Shown here: positions 17,019 through 29,686 of the stretch, in pieces | Layout of the letters: each line of letters begins with the position of its first letter | Position numbering within the stretch: position 1 is the stretch's first letter | Origin: Shewanella khirikhana | Lineage (GTDB): Bacteria; Pseudomonadota; Gammaproteobacteria; Enterobacterales; Shewanellaceae | Assembly: GCF_003957745.1 (NCBI RefSeq) | Contig: NZ_CP020373.1 | Location: 2,480,001-2,544,000 of the forward strand | DNA length: 64,000 nt | Direction of reading: 5' to 3' | Made by a program: the position numbers and the translations under genes | Notes under the pieces: generated by a model | Told to the model about the DNA's origin: nothing | Database searches by the model: none | What the model saw: only the letters and a program-made list of their open reading frames with translations

Positions 17019-17306
17019 CTATTCACTTCCTTCATTATTGAGTTGGGCTTTCCAGCCTTCTCACGGGTCGAGTGGCGGGTCAAAGCGTCCGGTCTTTGCC
17101 CAGATAACGGCCTTTACCAGCCATTAGATTTAACATATGACTATAAAAATTTACCAAGCGCAATAGTTGCCACACCGGCCAGAACAACAAATTGTTAAAC
17201 CGTGATGTTCATACTTGTTTGCGGCCTCACATGGCGACGGGTGCACATCCGGCCATAAAGCTGCTAGAATCCGGAAAATTTTTTTGTGCGTTAACGAGAA
17301 GACAAG

Positions 17307-18029
17307 ATGGGCAGAGCATATCAAAACCGCAAAGAATCCATGGCGAAAACCGCCACTCAGAAGACTCGGATCTATTCCCGCTACGGAAAAGAAATCTATG
17401 TCTGCGCCAAGAATGGTGGCGTTGACCCTGACGGCAACCTGTCACTGCGTCGTCTGATTGACCGCGCCAAGAAAGATCAGGTACCCGCTCACGTGATTGA
17501 GCGTGCCATCGACAAAGCCAGAGGCGGCGGCGGTGAAGACTATGATACCGCCCGTTACGAAGGCTTCGGCCCAGGTAACTGCATGGTGATTGTGGACTGT
17601 CTGACCGACAACGGTAAGCGTACCTTCACCGAAGTGCGTCAGGCCTTCGTGAAAAACGATGCCAAGCTGGGTGGTCCAGGTACCGTGGCTCATATGTTCG
17701 ATCATCAGGCCGTGTTTGTGTTCGCCGGTGACAACGACGAAGAAGTGCTGGAAATCCTGATGGCCGCCGACGTGGACGTGAGCGACGTGGAAGTGGAAGA
17801 AGGTATGGTGAGCGTGTACGCGCCGCACACCGAGTTCTTCAAGGCCAAGACCGCCCTGCTCGAAGCCATGCCAGAGGTGAATTTCGAAGTGGAAGAAATT
17901 ACCTTCGTGCCTCAGAACCAAACTGACATCAGCGGTGAAGATGTGGCCGTGTTCGATAAATTTATCGCAGCACTGGAAGACTGTGACGACGTACAAAACG
18001 TCTATCACAACGCCAACATCATCGAATAA
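17307..18029 (+). CDS. YebC/TACO1-family protein (YeeN-like branch)
   Basis: 240 residues. The family pattern is clear: RIYSRYGKEIYVCAK at the N terminus, AIDKARGGGGEDYDTARYEGFGPGN in the first domain, then FDHQAVFVF and a C-terminal DVQNVYHNANI. Members act as DNA-binding regulators or as translation factors that help ribosomes through poly-proline stretches; which applies here cannot be told. The N terminus (MGRAYQNRKESMAKT) is of the YeeN type rather than the MAGHSKW type, so this is probably the paralogue, not the ruvC-linked yebC. Monocistronic with its own terminator. Confidence 0.9.
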   Translation: MGRAYQNRKESMAKTATQKTRIYSRYGKEIYVCAKNGGVDPDGNLSLRRLIDRAKKDQVPAHVIERAIDKARGGGGEDYDTARYEGFGPGNCMVIVDCLTDNGKRTFTEVRQAFVKNDAKLGGPGTVAHMFDHQAVFVFAGDNDEEVLEILMAADVDVSDVEVEEGMVSVYAPHTEFFKAKTALLEAMPEVNFEVEEITFVPQNQTDISGEDVAVFDKFIAALEDCDDVQNVYHNANIIE

Positions 18030-18042
18030 ATCACTGCCCGAT

Positions 18043-18073
18043 AAAAAACGCAGCCCTGTGGCTGCGTTTTTTT
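18043..18073. terminator. Intrinsic terminator
   Basis: A perfect 13-bp stem (18043-18055 with 18060-18072), CTGT loop and T run. A/T flanks on both sides allow it to serve the YebC-family gene and the convergent yegP. Confidence 0.85.
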
Positions 18074-18098
18074 ATGGCTGCGTTGTCGCCCGTACGAC

Positions 18099-18431
18099 TT
18101 AGGTCAAATCTTTAATAGTCGTGGTGGCGCCATTGGCCTTGACTGACTCAATCCCCTTGTCGCGGGATGCCTCAGATGCGTACATCTGGCTGGTGCCAAT
18201 CACCTGGTGGTTGGCGGCCTTGAGATTGAAATAAGGCTTTCCGTTAGAGGCTTCTTTGCGCTCATAGCGCTCGTCCAGGCTGCTGTTGGTTTGCACTGAA
18301 GCAATACCGTTTTCAGCGCCACTTCTGGCTTTATAAAGTTCGCTGGTCAAAATGGTTTCGGCATTGCCTGCCTTGAGTACAAACCGGAACTGACCATCCG
18401 AACTGTTTGATAATTCATACCAACCTGACAT
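18099..18431 (-). CDS. yegP: YegP-family protein (two DUF1508 repeats)
   Basis: 110 residues from the ATG at 18431, which has AAGGGGA upstream; the frame extends further 5' but without support. Two repeats are visible: YELSNSSDGQFRFVLKAGNAE...SELYKARSGAENGI and ERKEASNGKPYFNLKAANHQ...SQMYASEASRDKGI. This matches the DUF1508/YegP fold, small proteins of unknown function found as tandem pairs. Cytosolic. Confidence 0.85.
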   Translation of the reverse strand: MSGWYELSNSSDGQFRFVLKAGNAETILTSELYKARSGAENGIASVQTNSSLDERYERKEASNGKPYFNLKAANHQVIGTSQMYASEASRDKGIESVKANGATTTIKDLT

Positions 18432-18637
18432 CACTGTCCCCTTACTCGTATTCCAAATGAGTGATAGCGCCAAGCGCACCTGACGCGGCCTGTTCAGTCT
18501 GCCCCGAAACCGCAAGCAGCACTGATGCCAATATCACAAATCCACCACGCCAACGTCATACACAATTCTGACGATTCAGCCAAAATCAGCATTTCGAATT
18601 ACCAAAACAACAGGTTTTGGAACTTTAAGCCACAAAC

Positions 18638-20182
18638 CTAAGCCTCAACCGCCCGGTAATGGTCCTGCATGCGGTAGTTTTTGGCGTACAGCGCAAAAAT
18701 AGCCGCGGCCACCAGCGCGAACCCGGCAAAAAAGAACATCTGGAACGCCGTTACCGACAGCCCTGTGGTGGCAATCCAGTCGGTCATCCCCTGCCCCTTC
18801 ACGCTGGCATTGGCCAGCAGCACCCAGAGGTTGCCCACGGTAACCGACAGGGTCCAGAAACTCATGATGGTGCCTTTCATCGACTTGGGTGCCTGGCTGT
18901 AAGCAAACTCAAGCCCGGTCGCCGATACCAACACCTCACCGAAGGTCAGCAGCGCATAGGGCAACACCTGCCAGACAATGGACACGGCGCTGCCGCCATC
19001 CATCATCAACTGAATACTGCCAATCACCACCCAGGACAGCCCCGAGAAGGCGATACCCGAGGCCATTTTGCCCAGCGCCGTGAGTCGAAAGCCCATCCGC
19101 TCGAGCATGGGATACAGCACGAAGTTATTGAAAGGAATGAGGATCATCACCAGCAGTGGGTTCAGCGCCTGCATCATAGCGGGCTCAAACCACTCGGGCT
19201 TGGTCATTTCATTGGCCTGCAAAATCCAGGTTGACGCCTTTTGATCGAACAGCGACCAGAAGGGCGTGACCAGCGCAAACAGCACCAGGATACGCATCAC
19301 CGAGCGCACGCCCTCCACCGCATCGTCGCCGTGGCGTGCGCGGGCACGCTCAAGCTGCATAGAAGCGCCTGCGCCCACAAAGCCCATCAGCAGCACCAGC
19401 GCCAGACACAGGGAGGTCACCAGCCCCAGGGTTGGCATAAACCCGAGGGCCACCAGCGCCAGCACAGTCCCCATCAGCGCCAGCACCAGGCCGCTGCGGC
19501 TTCCTCCGGGGCTGAGCAGCGCGGTTTTCACCACCGGCCAAAATCCATTGGGGTCTTTCTCCTGCGACGCCATATGCACATAACGGTGCCTCCCGGCCCA
19601 GAAGAACACGGTGGCAATAAACATCAGTACCCCGGGGATCCCGAATGCCACCGCCGGGCCAAAGTATTTCAGCAGCAGCGGCATGGTCAAAGACGCAAAG
19701 AAGGAGCCAAAGTTGATGGTGAAATAAAACATGTCGAAGGCTTTCTGGGCGAGGGACTTATTACTCTGATCGAACTGATCCCCCATAAATGACGACACCA
19801 GTGGCTTAATGCCCCCCGAACCCAGGGCAATCAGAAACAGCCCCGAATAAAAGCCGGTTTTACTGTCTTCAAAAATCGCCAGAAATGCATGCCCTACACA
19901 GTAGAGCAGCGATAGCCACAAAATTGTGTGGTACTTGCCAAAAAAGCGGTCGGCAATCCAGCCCCCCAGCAGTGGGAAGAAATACACCCCAATCACGAAG
20001 GAGTGGAACACGTCCTTGGCCTCACCGGCCCGCAGATGCTCGGGCACCGACAGCAACAAGGCCGTCATCAGGAAGGGGGTGAGGATGTTGCGCATGCCGT
20101 AGAAACTGAAACGCTCGCAGGCTTCCGAAGCAATAATGAACGGGATTTGCCGTGGCCAGTGTCCCTGATTGGAGTTCGCCAT
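18638..20182 (-). CDS. POT/PTR2-family proton-coupled oligopeptide transporter
   Basis: 514 residues from the ATG at 20182, which has AAGGA upstream. Major-facilitator protein of the inner membrane that imports di- and tripeptides with protons. Seen: the ERFSFYGMR signature (the ExxER-type motif) at the N terminus, GGWIADRFFGKYHTI in loop 2-3, the PTR2 signature FYFTINFGSF, and about 12-14 hydrophobic segments. It fits the many exported peptidases in this window: they generate peptides, this takes them up. No partner gene; the upstream gap of 212 bases is shared with the divergent hybrid kinase. Confidence 0.92.
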   Translation of the reverse strand: MANSNQGHWPRQIPFIIASEACERFSFYGMRNILTPFLMTALLLSVPEHLRAGEAKDVFHSFVIGVYFFPLLGGWIADRFFGKYHTILWLSLLYCVGHAFLAIFEDSKTGFYSGLFLIALGSGGIKPLVSSFMGDQFDQSNKSLAQKAFDMFYFTINFGSFFASLTMPLLLKYFGPAVAFGIPGVLMFIATVFFWAGRHRYVHMASQEKDPNGFWPVVKTALLSPGGSRSGLVLALMGTVLALVALGFMPTLGLVTSLCLALVLLMGFVGAGASMQLERARARHGDDAVEGVRSVMRILVLFALVTPFWSLFDQKASTWILQANEMTKPEWFEPAMMQALNPLLVMILIPFNNFVLYPMLERMGFRLTALGKMASGIAFSGLSWVVIGSIQLMMDGGSAVSIVWQVLPYALLTFGEVLVSATGLEFAYSQAPKSMKGTIMSFWTLSVTVGNLWVLLANASVKGQGMTDWIATTGLSVTAFQMFFFAGFALVAAAIFALYAKNYRMQDHYRAVEA

Positions 20183-20394
20183 GTCTGTCCTTGTTTTTCT
20201 GATAGTTGCAGTGGTGAGTATTTGTCCAATCCTACCCGCTTTGCTCAAGCAATGCACCGACGGCGCTCACGGCGTGTGAACGGCAAAACTGAGTATCCAA
20301 CTGACTGAGAAAACACCGAATAAATGTCGAAACGGCAATTATTGCCTACACTTTTCAAAGCCCCCTGCTGCCATAGAGTCTTTGGAGAACCCTG

Positions 20395-24363
<3,969 letters not shown>

Positions 24364-24365
24364 CC

Positions 24366-25493
24366 ATGAGCCATGAAATACTGATAGTTGACGACATGCC
24401 CGCAAACCTGGAAATGCTGCGGGGGATCCTGAGCCAGGAAGGATACAGAGTCAGGGCGGCCACCAATGGCAAGCAGGCACTGCAGCTCGCTGCCAGCAAG
24501 CCGCCCGATGTGATTTTGATGGATATCAACATGCCGGAAATGGACGGGCTGGAAGCCTGTCGGCGGCTTAAGTCAACGCCACTGCTGACCGATATTCCGG
24601 TGCTTTTTATCAGCGCCAATGAAGACGTGAACGCCATCGACGCCGCGTTCAAGGCCGGCGGCGTGGATTATGTCACCAAGCCATTCCGGCCAAGAGAAGT
24701 GTTGGTGCGGGTGCAAAATCAGCTGTCGCTGCAGCAGCTCAAGACCCAAAAGGCCCGTCAGCAGCTGTTTAACAGCCTGTTTCAGCTCACGGCCGGTATC
24801 GCCCACGAAATCAACACCCCGCTGGGGGTCAGTATCACCGCCGCCACCTTTATCAATGACGCCGGTACCACCCTGGGTTCGGCCATGCACGACAACAGCC
24901 TGACCGCTGAGCTGCTGGTACAATGTCTCGACCATGTCAAAGAAGGCACAAGTCTGATTGAAGCCAACCTGCAGCGGGTGTCGCTGCTGGTGGACCGCTT
25001 TAGGGAACTGGCGCAGGATCAACGTGAACTCAGCGCCAATCGCTTTGCCCTCAGCGATGCGGTGAACATGGCCACCAGCATTTACAGCAGCGAGTTGGAG
25101 CAGGGCTCAGTGAAACTGACCGTAGATGGCGCCGAGGCCGAATTCACCATGCCGCAGCTGCTGCTGGTGGATTTGATTAAAGAGCTTATCCGCAATGCGC
25201 TCGACCATGCCCGTCAGGACGACACCCGCCTGATGATAGCGGTCAAGTTCAAAGTCCAAAACGGCTCTCTTATCATGGACTTTCAGGATAATGGCCCAGG
25301 CATGTCGGAAACCTCATTGCCAAGACTGTTTGAGCCCTTCTACACCAGCAAGCGCGGTGGCAGCCACTGTGGTCTCAGTGCCTGTCGGATCCACAATCTG
25401 GTCTATTTCAATCTGGCTGGCCAACTGGAAACCAACAGCGGTGAAGGCCAGGGGCTCAAGTATCGCATCCAGATCCCGGAGCAAAAGCTGTAG
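24366..25493 (+). CDS. Receiver-histidine kinase (cytoplasmic ATP-binding response regulator)
   Basis: 375 residues: REC domain (1-120) with D53 in VILMDINMPEMDG and the conserved K of VTKPF, then a HisKA-like helix with H147 (GIAHEINTPLG), and a HATPase with N box (ELIRNALDHA) and DNGPGM. The usual ATP-lid G box GGTGLGLS reads GGSHCGLS here, so ATP binding may be altered. There is no DNA-binding output domain. Following the hybrid kinase by two bases, it may take phosphate from that protein's HPt through D53 and pass it on, or act as a phosphatase. Direction of phosphate flow is inference. Confidence 0.88.
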   Translation: MSHEILIVDDMPANLEMLRGILSQEGYRVRAATNGKQALQLAASKPPDVILMDINMPEMDGLEACRRLKSTPLLTDIPVLFISANEDVNAIDAAFKAGGVDYVTKPFRPREVLVRVQNQLSLQQLKTQKARQQLFNSLFQLTAGIAHEINTPLGVSITAATFINDAGTTLGSAMHDNSLTAELLVQCLDHVKEGTSLIEANLQRVSLLVDRFRELAQDQRELSANRFALSDAVNMATSIYSSELEQGSVKLTVDGAEAEFTMPQLLLVDLIKELIRNALDHARQDDTRLMIAVKFKVQNGSLIMDFQDNGPGMSETSLPRLFEPFYTSKRGGSHCGLSACRIHNLVYFNLAGQLETNSGEGQGLKYRIQIPEQKL

Positions 25494-25556
25494 CCCCTGA
25501 TGAGCCGGCTCATACCGAAAGCCCAAAGCACGTGGGCAAATTGAAAATGAAAGCAG

Positions 25557-25587
25557 AAAAAACGCCGCATTCACTGCGGCGTTTTTT
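25557..25587 (+). terminator. Intrinsic terminator after the phosphorelay operon
   Basis: Stem AACGCCGCA with TGCGGCGTT (25561-25569 with 25575-25583), extended by A/T pairs, and a T run. The A run on the other side makes it possibly bidirectional, also for the subtilase. Confidence 0.8.
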
Positions 25588-25736
25588 GTCAGGCTGATGC
25601 CCTGATGTCCTGATGTGCCAAACACTTCAAGCGGCACCTCGGGCAATAGCGCCCCGCCCACTGTGATTCTTTTTAGCTCAAACAGGCTCTTTGTAACTCA
25701 TTGAGACTCGTTGTGAGTCACAAACAGGAGAGCAGC

Positions 25737-27320
25737 TTAGTTGCAGCGCTTGCCCTTACAGGTACTGCCTCCGCCGCCACTGCTGCCACCGCCACCAACA
25801 CTGCAGCCGTTGGCACTGATGTAATCGGACGCCGCCTTGGCCTGCACCAAACCATAGCCATAGGCATCGTCTCGTCCGGCAGGCCCCAAATCCTCGGCAG
25901 TGGCCCGCAGTATGGCGCGGATTTCTTTATTGGAGCAGTTAAGGTGCTGACTCCACACCAGAGCCGCCACGCCCGCCACATGGGGGGTGGCCATGGAAGT
26001 GCCGCTGAAATAGGCGTAATTGTCGGCCGTCACGCTCACACTGGTGAGCAGCCCAAGCTGCTCTTGCAGCGCTGCACCCGACGTGTCCGAGATACCAACA
26101 GAGGGGATAGTCGTCTCGACGCCACCAAGGGTGCCGTACAGCTCACCGGCAACATTGTTATAGATAATGGCTCCCAAGCCGCCGCCATTCTGGCAGTTGA
26201 GCACCTTGTCGGCAAAGCTGATGCTGCCGCGGCTGATAAGACATACCTGACCGTTGGCGTTGCATACACTGTCACCCAAGCCACAATTGACCAGATTGCC
26301 GCTCACACTGGCGAGCGGCGAGCCCTCCATTGCCACCGCTGCGACCGCGCTGGAGTCCACGATAACCGCCGCCGTTTGCGCGCTGCCCATAGGCACAGTA
26401 GAAAGCACGCCAACCCCCGGGCCGGACAGCTCAACCTGGCTGGTTTGCTGGGAGAAGTCGGCGACGACTTTGGCCGAATCAATGGCCGCAACCGAAACCA
26501 CGGCATTGTAAGACGCCGGATAGGAATGACGCGTGTTGCCGTCGTTACCGGCGGCCGCCACGCTTAAAATCCCCCGATTCTCGGCATCGGCAAATGCCCT
26601 GTCTTCGGTGCGGCTCTTAAGCGGCCCACCCAGACTCATATTGATTACTGTGGCACCGGCATCATCACACCGGTCCAGTGCTGTCACCAAACCCGATGAA
26701 TAGGCCCAGCCGGAATCATCGAACACCTTGATAATGTGTAAATTAAGACGCCCGCCGGGGTTAACGCCCTGCACACCAAAGCTGTTGTTCAGCGCCGCTA
26801 TGGTGCCTGCCACATGGGTGCCGTGGTGGTTTTCATCGGTAAACCAACTGCCGGTGCCGCTGTCGCTGGTGCCATCAAGCTGATTGCCGGATAAATCTTC
26901 ATGACTCTGGTCGATACCCGAGTCGATAATGCACAGGGTGATGGCACCGGCATTACTGTCACTGACCTGATTGGCCTGCACCATGGGGATGCCATAGGGC
27001 ATGGTCTGCGCCATCGGATACCGGGGCGCATCAAGCTCGACGTATTCAATATTGGGGTTTTGCATCAGGCCGACCAGGGCCCTGGCTGGCAACATAAAGG
27101 CAGCGGCATCGTGGCGGGACAAATCCTGCACCAGCTTGCCACCGGCGGCCTGTACGCTGGTTCTGGCAGCTGTACTGTGACCGGGTTTGAATTTAACGAT
27201 ATAGCGCCCGGGTGAAGCAGACGCGACTTGAGCTGATGACTCAGCGGCTGTCACAGGGCTTAAACCCGCTGCGAACAACCCGAGGGAGATGGCGACAACC
27301 AACGGCGTGACTGTACCCAT
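25737..27320 (-). CDS. Exported subtilisin-like serine protease (S8) with PA insert
   Basis: 527 residues from the ATG at 27320, which has AAGGAG upstream. Signal peptide (about 1-25, PVTA), inhibitor I9-type propeptide (about 35-100), then the S8 catalytic domain with D133 (IIDSGIDQSHEDL), H166 (HHGTHVAGT) and S442 (GTSMATPHVAG). A PA-type insert (about 315-400, with CNANGQVCLISRG...NNVAG) sits before the catalytic Ser. The tail is Gly/Ser-rich (GGGGSSGGGGS) and ends in a Cys pair. Secreted or surface endopeptidase likely used for nutrient acquisition. Monocistronic. Confidence 0.93.
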   Translation of the reverse strand: MGTVTPLVVAISLGLFAAGLSPVTAAESSAQVASASPGRYIVKFKPGHSTAARTSVQAAGGKLVQDLSRHDAAAFMLPARALVGLMQNPNIEYVELDAPRYPMAQTMPYGIPMVQANQVSDSNAGAITLCIIDSGIDQSHEDLSGNQLDGTSDSGTGSWFTDENHHGTHVAGTIAALNNSFGVQGVNPGGRLNLHIIKVFDDSGWAYSSGLVTALDRCDDAGATVINMSLGGPLKSRTEDRAFADAENRGILSVAAAGNDGNTRHSYPASYNAVVSVAAIDSAKVVADFSQQTSQVELSGPGVGVLSTVPMGSAQTAAVIVDSSAVAAVAMEGSPLASVSGNLVNCGLGDSVCNANGQVCLISRGSISFADKVLNCQNGGGLGAIIYNNVAGELYGTLGGVETTIPSVGISDTSGAALQEQLGLLTSVSVTADNYAYFSGTSMATPHVAGVAALVWSQHLNCSNKEIRAILRATAEDLGPAGRDDAYGYGLVQAKAASDYISANGCSVGGGGSSGGGGSTCKGKRCN

Positions 27321-27623
27321 GGCAGGCTCCTTGAAGTGGAAATCCATGCCAGTCCCTTGACTGTCCGGTGACGTCCGTGACCAAGGTGAGTTAACAAATC
27401 ATTAACCACCTATCAGTTAACTTATACGCCAGGGCCTCTGTCCTCTCAACGTTCTGCCCCGCCTTATAAACAATCAGTCTCACAGCGCTTTTGTGCATCC
27501 CCGATAACCGCTTTGCCCATAATAACGGCCAATGTTTTTTGTCCCGAAAGCTATAAGGCCTCTCCCCGGTCTAAGGGAGAGGCCTGTCACTGAAACCCGC
27601 AGGAAGCGGATAATATCGGCGTT
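27321..27623. other. Intergenic region upstream of the subtilase
   Basis: 303 bases without a gene. It should contain the subtilase promoter on the minus strand, in the AT-rich part around 27380-27430. A strong hairpin lies at 27556-27585. Nothing else is recognised. Confidence 0.6.
27556..27585 (-). terminator. GC-rich stem-loop, probable terminator of the cupredoxin-like gene
   Basis: A perfect 11-bp stem AGGCCTCTCCC/GGGAGAGGCCT around an 8-base loop. It has no good T run on either strand, so termination strength is uncertain. Confidence 0.5.
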
Positions 27624-28004
27624 TTATTTAGCGCTGATCACATCCATGTCGTACCAGGGGGTAGGGTTGATTGGGCAGCGGAAACGCACGCCTTCTGCGG
27701 TCACGTTGACCACGTCACTGGTGCGGGTCTCGCCCACTTCCAGCGGAAACATGTCCAGTGGCTCATGGGTGGTGAAGTTTTGCAGCTGGAAACCCACCAG
27801 CTTGCCGGCCTTGTTGGTGATAACGAAACGGTACTTACCGGGCTTGAGCGAAGCCAGGGTGTCGCGGGCGCTGAAGTGGCCGCCGTGCTGCTCAAGATAG
27901 ATTTCGGTAACGCCATCGGCGCCAACGGTTGGGGTGGCAGCAAATGTCGACAGGCTCATCAGCAAACCAGCAGCGGCTACAATCGATTTAAACAGGTTTT
28001 TCAT
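27624..28004 (-). CDS. Small periplasmic protein, possibly cupredoxin-like
   Basis: 126 residues from the ATG at 28004, which has an AGGAA ribosome site; the frame extends further upstream without support. Signal peptide (about 1-23, TFA). The segment LKPGKYRFVITNKAGKLVGF and the late RCPINPTPWYDM resemble a cupredoxin-type beta barrel; a Cys and a Met are placed as in a type 1 copper site, but the second His expected between them is missing, so metal binding is doubtful. Divergent from an AraC regulator, with a gap of 122 bases; regulation by that protein is plausible. Confidence 0.6.
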   Translation of the reverse strand: MKNLFKSIVAAAGLLMSLSTFAATPTVGADGVTEIYLEQHGGHFSARDTLASLKPGKYRFVITNKAGKLVGFQLQNFTTHEPLDMFPLEVGETRTSDVVNVTAEGVRFRCPINPTPWYDMDVISAK

Positions 28005-28032
28005 GGTTGGTTCCTCTTGGTTTTTAAATAGT

Positions 28033-28107
28033 TTCGAAAGCCATTGCAGAATAGGCCGAGCGGCCAACCAGCAACATGTGCGAAAAACCGGCTTTTATGT
28101 TCGAAAG
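28033..28107. promoter_or_regulatory. Direct repeats TTCGAAAG in the divergent promoter gap
   Basis: TTCGAAAG occurs at 28033-28040 and 28100-28107, in the same orientation, 67 bases apart, between the cupredoxin-like gene and the AraC regulator. AraC proteins commonly bind direct repeats, so these are candidate sites. Confidence 0.35.
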
Positions 28108-28126
28108 TTCACAAGGGAAAGGAATG

Positions 28127-29089
28127 ATGAATGACCATAGCCCCGAGCCCGGGCTTGAGCGGCTGCTCAGCGGCCTTGAGCTCAGTGCCACCCTGTTTTT
28201 CCGCGGCTGGGTGTGTGACAGCTGGCAAACGGATACTTCGGGGACCGGGCTGGCAAGCTTTCATCTGCTGGTTGCGGGCAAGGCCTGGCTGCACCGGCCA
28301 CATCTGGCACCACTGGCGCTGACAGCAGGCGACATGCTGCTGTTTACCAAAGACACGCCCCATCAGTTGAGTTTTTCCGCCGAGCCGCCCGCACAGATGA
28401 TGCAAACACCCACCCACTGGCCGCTGGGGCAAACGCAGGGGTCAGCTGCGCCCTCACAGATGCCCTCACAGATGTCCTCAGAGGCGCCTTCAGAGCCAAC
28501 GGCGCTGATTTGCGGTCACTTCGATTTTCGCGAGGACAAGCTGCATCCACTGCTGGCGAGTCTGCCAGTGCTGATCCATATTCGCCGTGACCAGCGCATT
28601 GGCGCCCTCGATGGCCTGCTCACGGCGCTGATTGATGAAGCAAGCCGCGATGCCAATGCAAGCGAAGTCATCCTCACCCGCCTGTGCGAGGCGTTTTTCC
28701 AGTGCATGCTGCGCCAGTTGCCTGCGGACGAGCAAAGTAAGCTGGCTATCCTCTCCCGCCAGCCCGGCCTTGCCCGGGTGCTGGACAAAATGCACAGCGA
28801 GCCCGATGCACCCTGGAGCCTGGAAAGCCTGGCGGCAGTCGGCTTTTACTCCCGTACCCGCTTTGCCACCCTGTTTAAGGACTTTACCGGGCTGACTCCG
28901 CTGGCGTATCTTAATCGCTTACGTCTGATCCGTGCCCGCAAGTCGCTGCTTGCCGGTAACACGGTTGCCGCCGTGGCCGAACAAGCGGGATACAGCGACG
29001 AAGCCGCCTTCTCCAAAGCCTATAAACGGCTGTTTGGCGGCTCGCCCGGACAGACGAGACGATTACCACAACAAGGAGCATCCACGTGA
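28127..29089 (+). CDS. AraC-family transcriptional regulator with cupin-type sensor
   Basis: About 320 residues from the second ATG of an ATGATG pair at 28127, with AAAGGA at the right spacing. The N-terminal half is cupin-like (GWVCDSW, FHLLVAGKAWLH, LTAGDMLLF, then HQLSF), and the C-terminal 100 residues hold two AraC helix-turn-helix motifs (SLESLAAVGFYSRTRFATLFKDFTG; AEQAGYSDEAAFSKAYKRLFG). A Ser/Pro/Met tandem repeat lies in the linker near residue 110. The last four bases overlap the GTG start of the OsmC gene, so the two are co-translated; the regulator may respond to peroxide or reactive electrophiles through that partner (inference). Confidence 0.9.
   Translation: MNDHSPEPGLERLLSGLELSATLFFRGWVCDSWQTDTSGTGLASFHLLVAGKAWLHRPHLAPLALTAGDMLLFTKDTPHQLSFSAEPPAQMMQTPTHWPLGQTQGSAAPSQMPSQMSSEAPSEPTALICGHFDFREDKLHPLLASLPVLIHIRRDQRIGALDGLLTALIDEASRDANASEVILTRLCEAFFQCMLRQLPADEQSKLAILSRQPGLARVLDKMHSEPDAPWSLESLAAVGFYSRTRFATLFKDFTGLTPLAYLNRLRLIRARKSLLAGNTVAAVAEQAGYSDEAAFSKAYKRLFGGSPGQTRRLPQQGAST
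28451..28498 (+). repeat. 12-base tandem repeat in the AraC linker
   Basis: Two perfect CCCTCACAGATG units and two decaying copies, encoding PSQM PSQM SSEA PSEP. In frame, so only linker length changes. Confidence 0.8.
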
Positions 29090-29523
29090 GTTTCCGTTTG
29101 CAGACCAGCTGGCAGGCCAGCGACGCCCCGGAAGGCGAATTTAACCGCGATCACCTCATTCATTTTGGCAGCGGCCAGAAAATTCAGGCTTCCTCGGCGC
29201 CCGAATACAAAGGCAACTCAGCCATGGTAAACCCGGAAGAAAGCCTGCTGGCGGCGCTGTCGTCCTGCCATATGCTGACCTTCCTCGCCATCGCACACTT
29301 AAAACGCCTGCCGGTGAAAAGTTATAACGACAACGCCCTGGCGGAACTGGGTAAACGCGACAACGGCAAGCTGGCGGTGAACTATATGCAGCTCAATCCC
29401 GAAGTGGAATTTGTGGAAGGCGTTGAGGTCAGCCGCGAAACACTGGAGAAAATGCACGAAAAGGCGCACGCCAACTGCTTTATCGCCAACACCCTCGACT
29501 GCGAAGTGGAAATTCGCTTCTAA
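29086..29523 (+). CDS. OsmC-family peroxiredoxin-like protein
   Basis: 145 residues starting at GTG 29086, overlapping the AraC stop by four bases, with AAGGAG upstream. OsmC/Ohr-fold thiol peroxidases use two cysteines; here they are in LSSCHMLTFLAIA (about residue 60) and HANCFIANT (about residue 126), both in the expected places. Probably cytosolic detoxification of organic or lipid hydroperoxides, but some members of this branch lack a proven substrate. Co-transcribed with its AraC neighbour. Confidence 0.88.
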   Translation: MSFRLQTSWQASDAPEGEFNRDHLIHFGSGQKIQASSAPEYKGNSAMVNPEESLLAALSSCHMLTFLAIAHLKRLPVKSYNDNALAELGKRDNGKLAVNYMQLNPEVEFVEGVEVSRETLEKMHEKAHANCFIANTLDCEVEIRF

Positions 29524-29563
29524 GCCACGTTCAGGGTCTTTCGCGCCAGGCTGGTGAAAGGAT

Positions 29564-29610
29564 AAAAAAACGGGCCGTACCGACTGGGAACTACGTTGCC
29601 GGTACAGCCC
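29564..29610 (-). terminator. Intrinsic terminator of the tricorn-like gene
   Basis: Two-part stem GGGC and GTACCG (29572-29575, 29577-29582) pairs with CGGTAC and GCCC (29600-29605, 29607-29610). On the minus strand a run of seven T residues follows. Confidence 0.7.
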
Positions 29611-29619
29611 TCAAACTGT

Positions 29620-29644
29620 GGGCGACCTGGTCGCCCTTTTTCTT
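29620..29644 (+). terminator. Intrinsic terminator of the AraC-osmC operon
   Basis: Stem GGGCGAC/GTCGCCC with a CTG loop and a T-rich tract. Confidence 0.75.
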
Positions 29645-29686
29645 TGCATGAATTAAACAGGCATCGCGGTTAAATATGCCTGGCGC

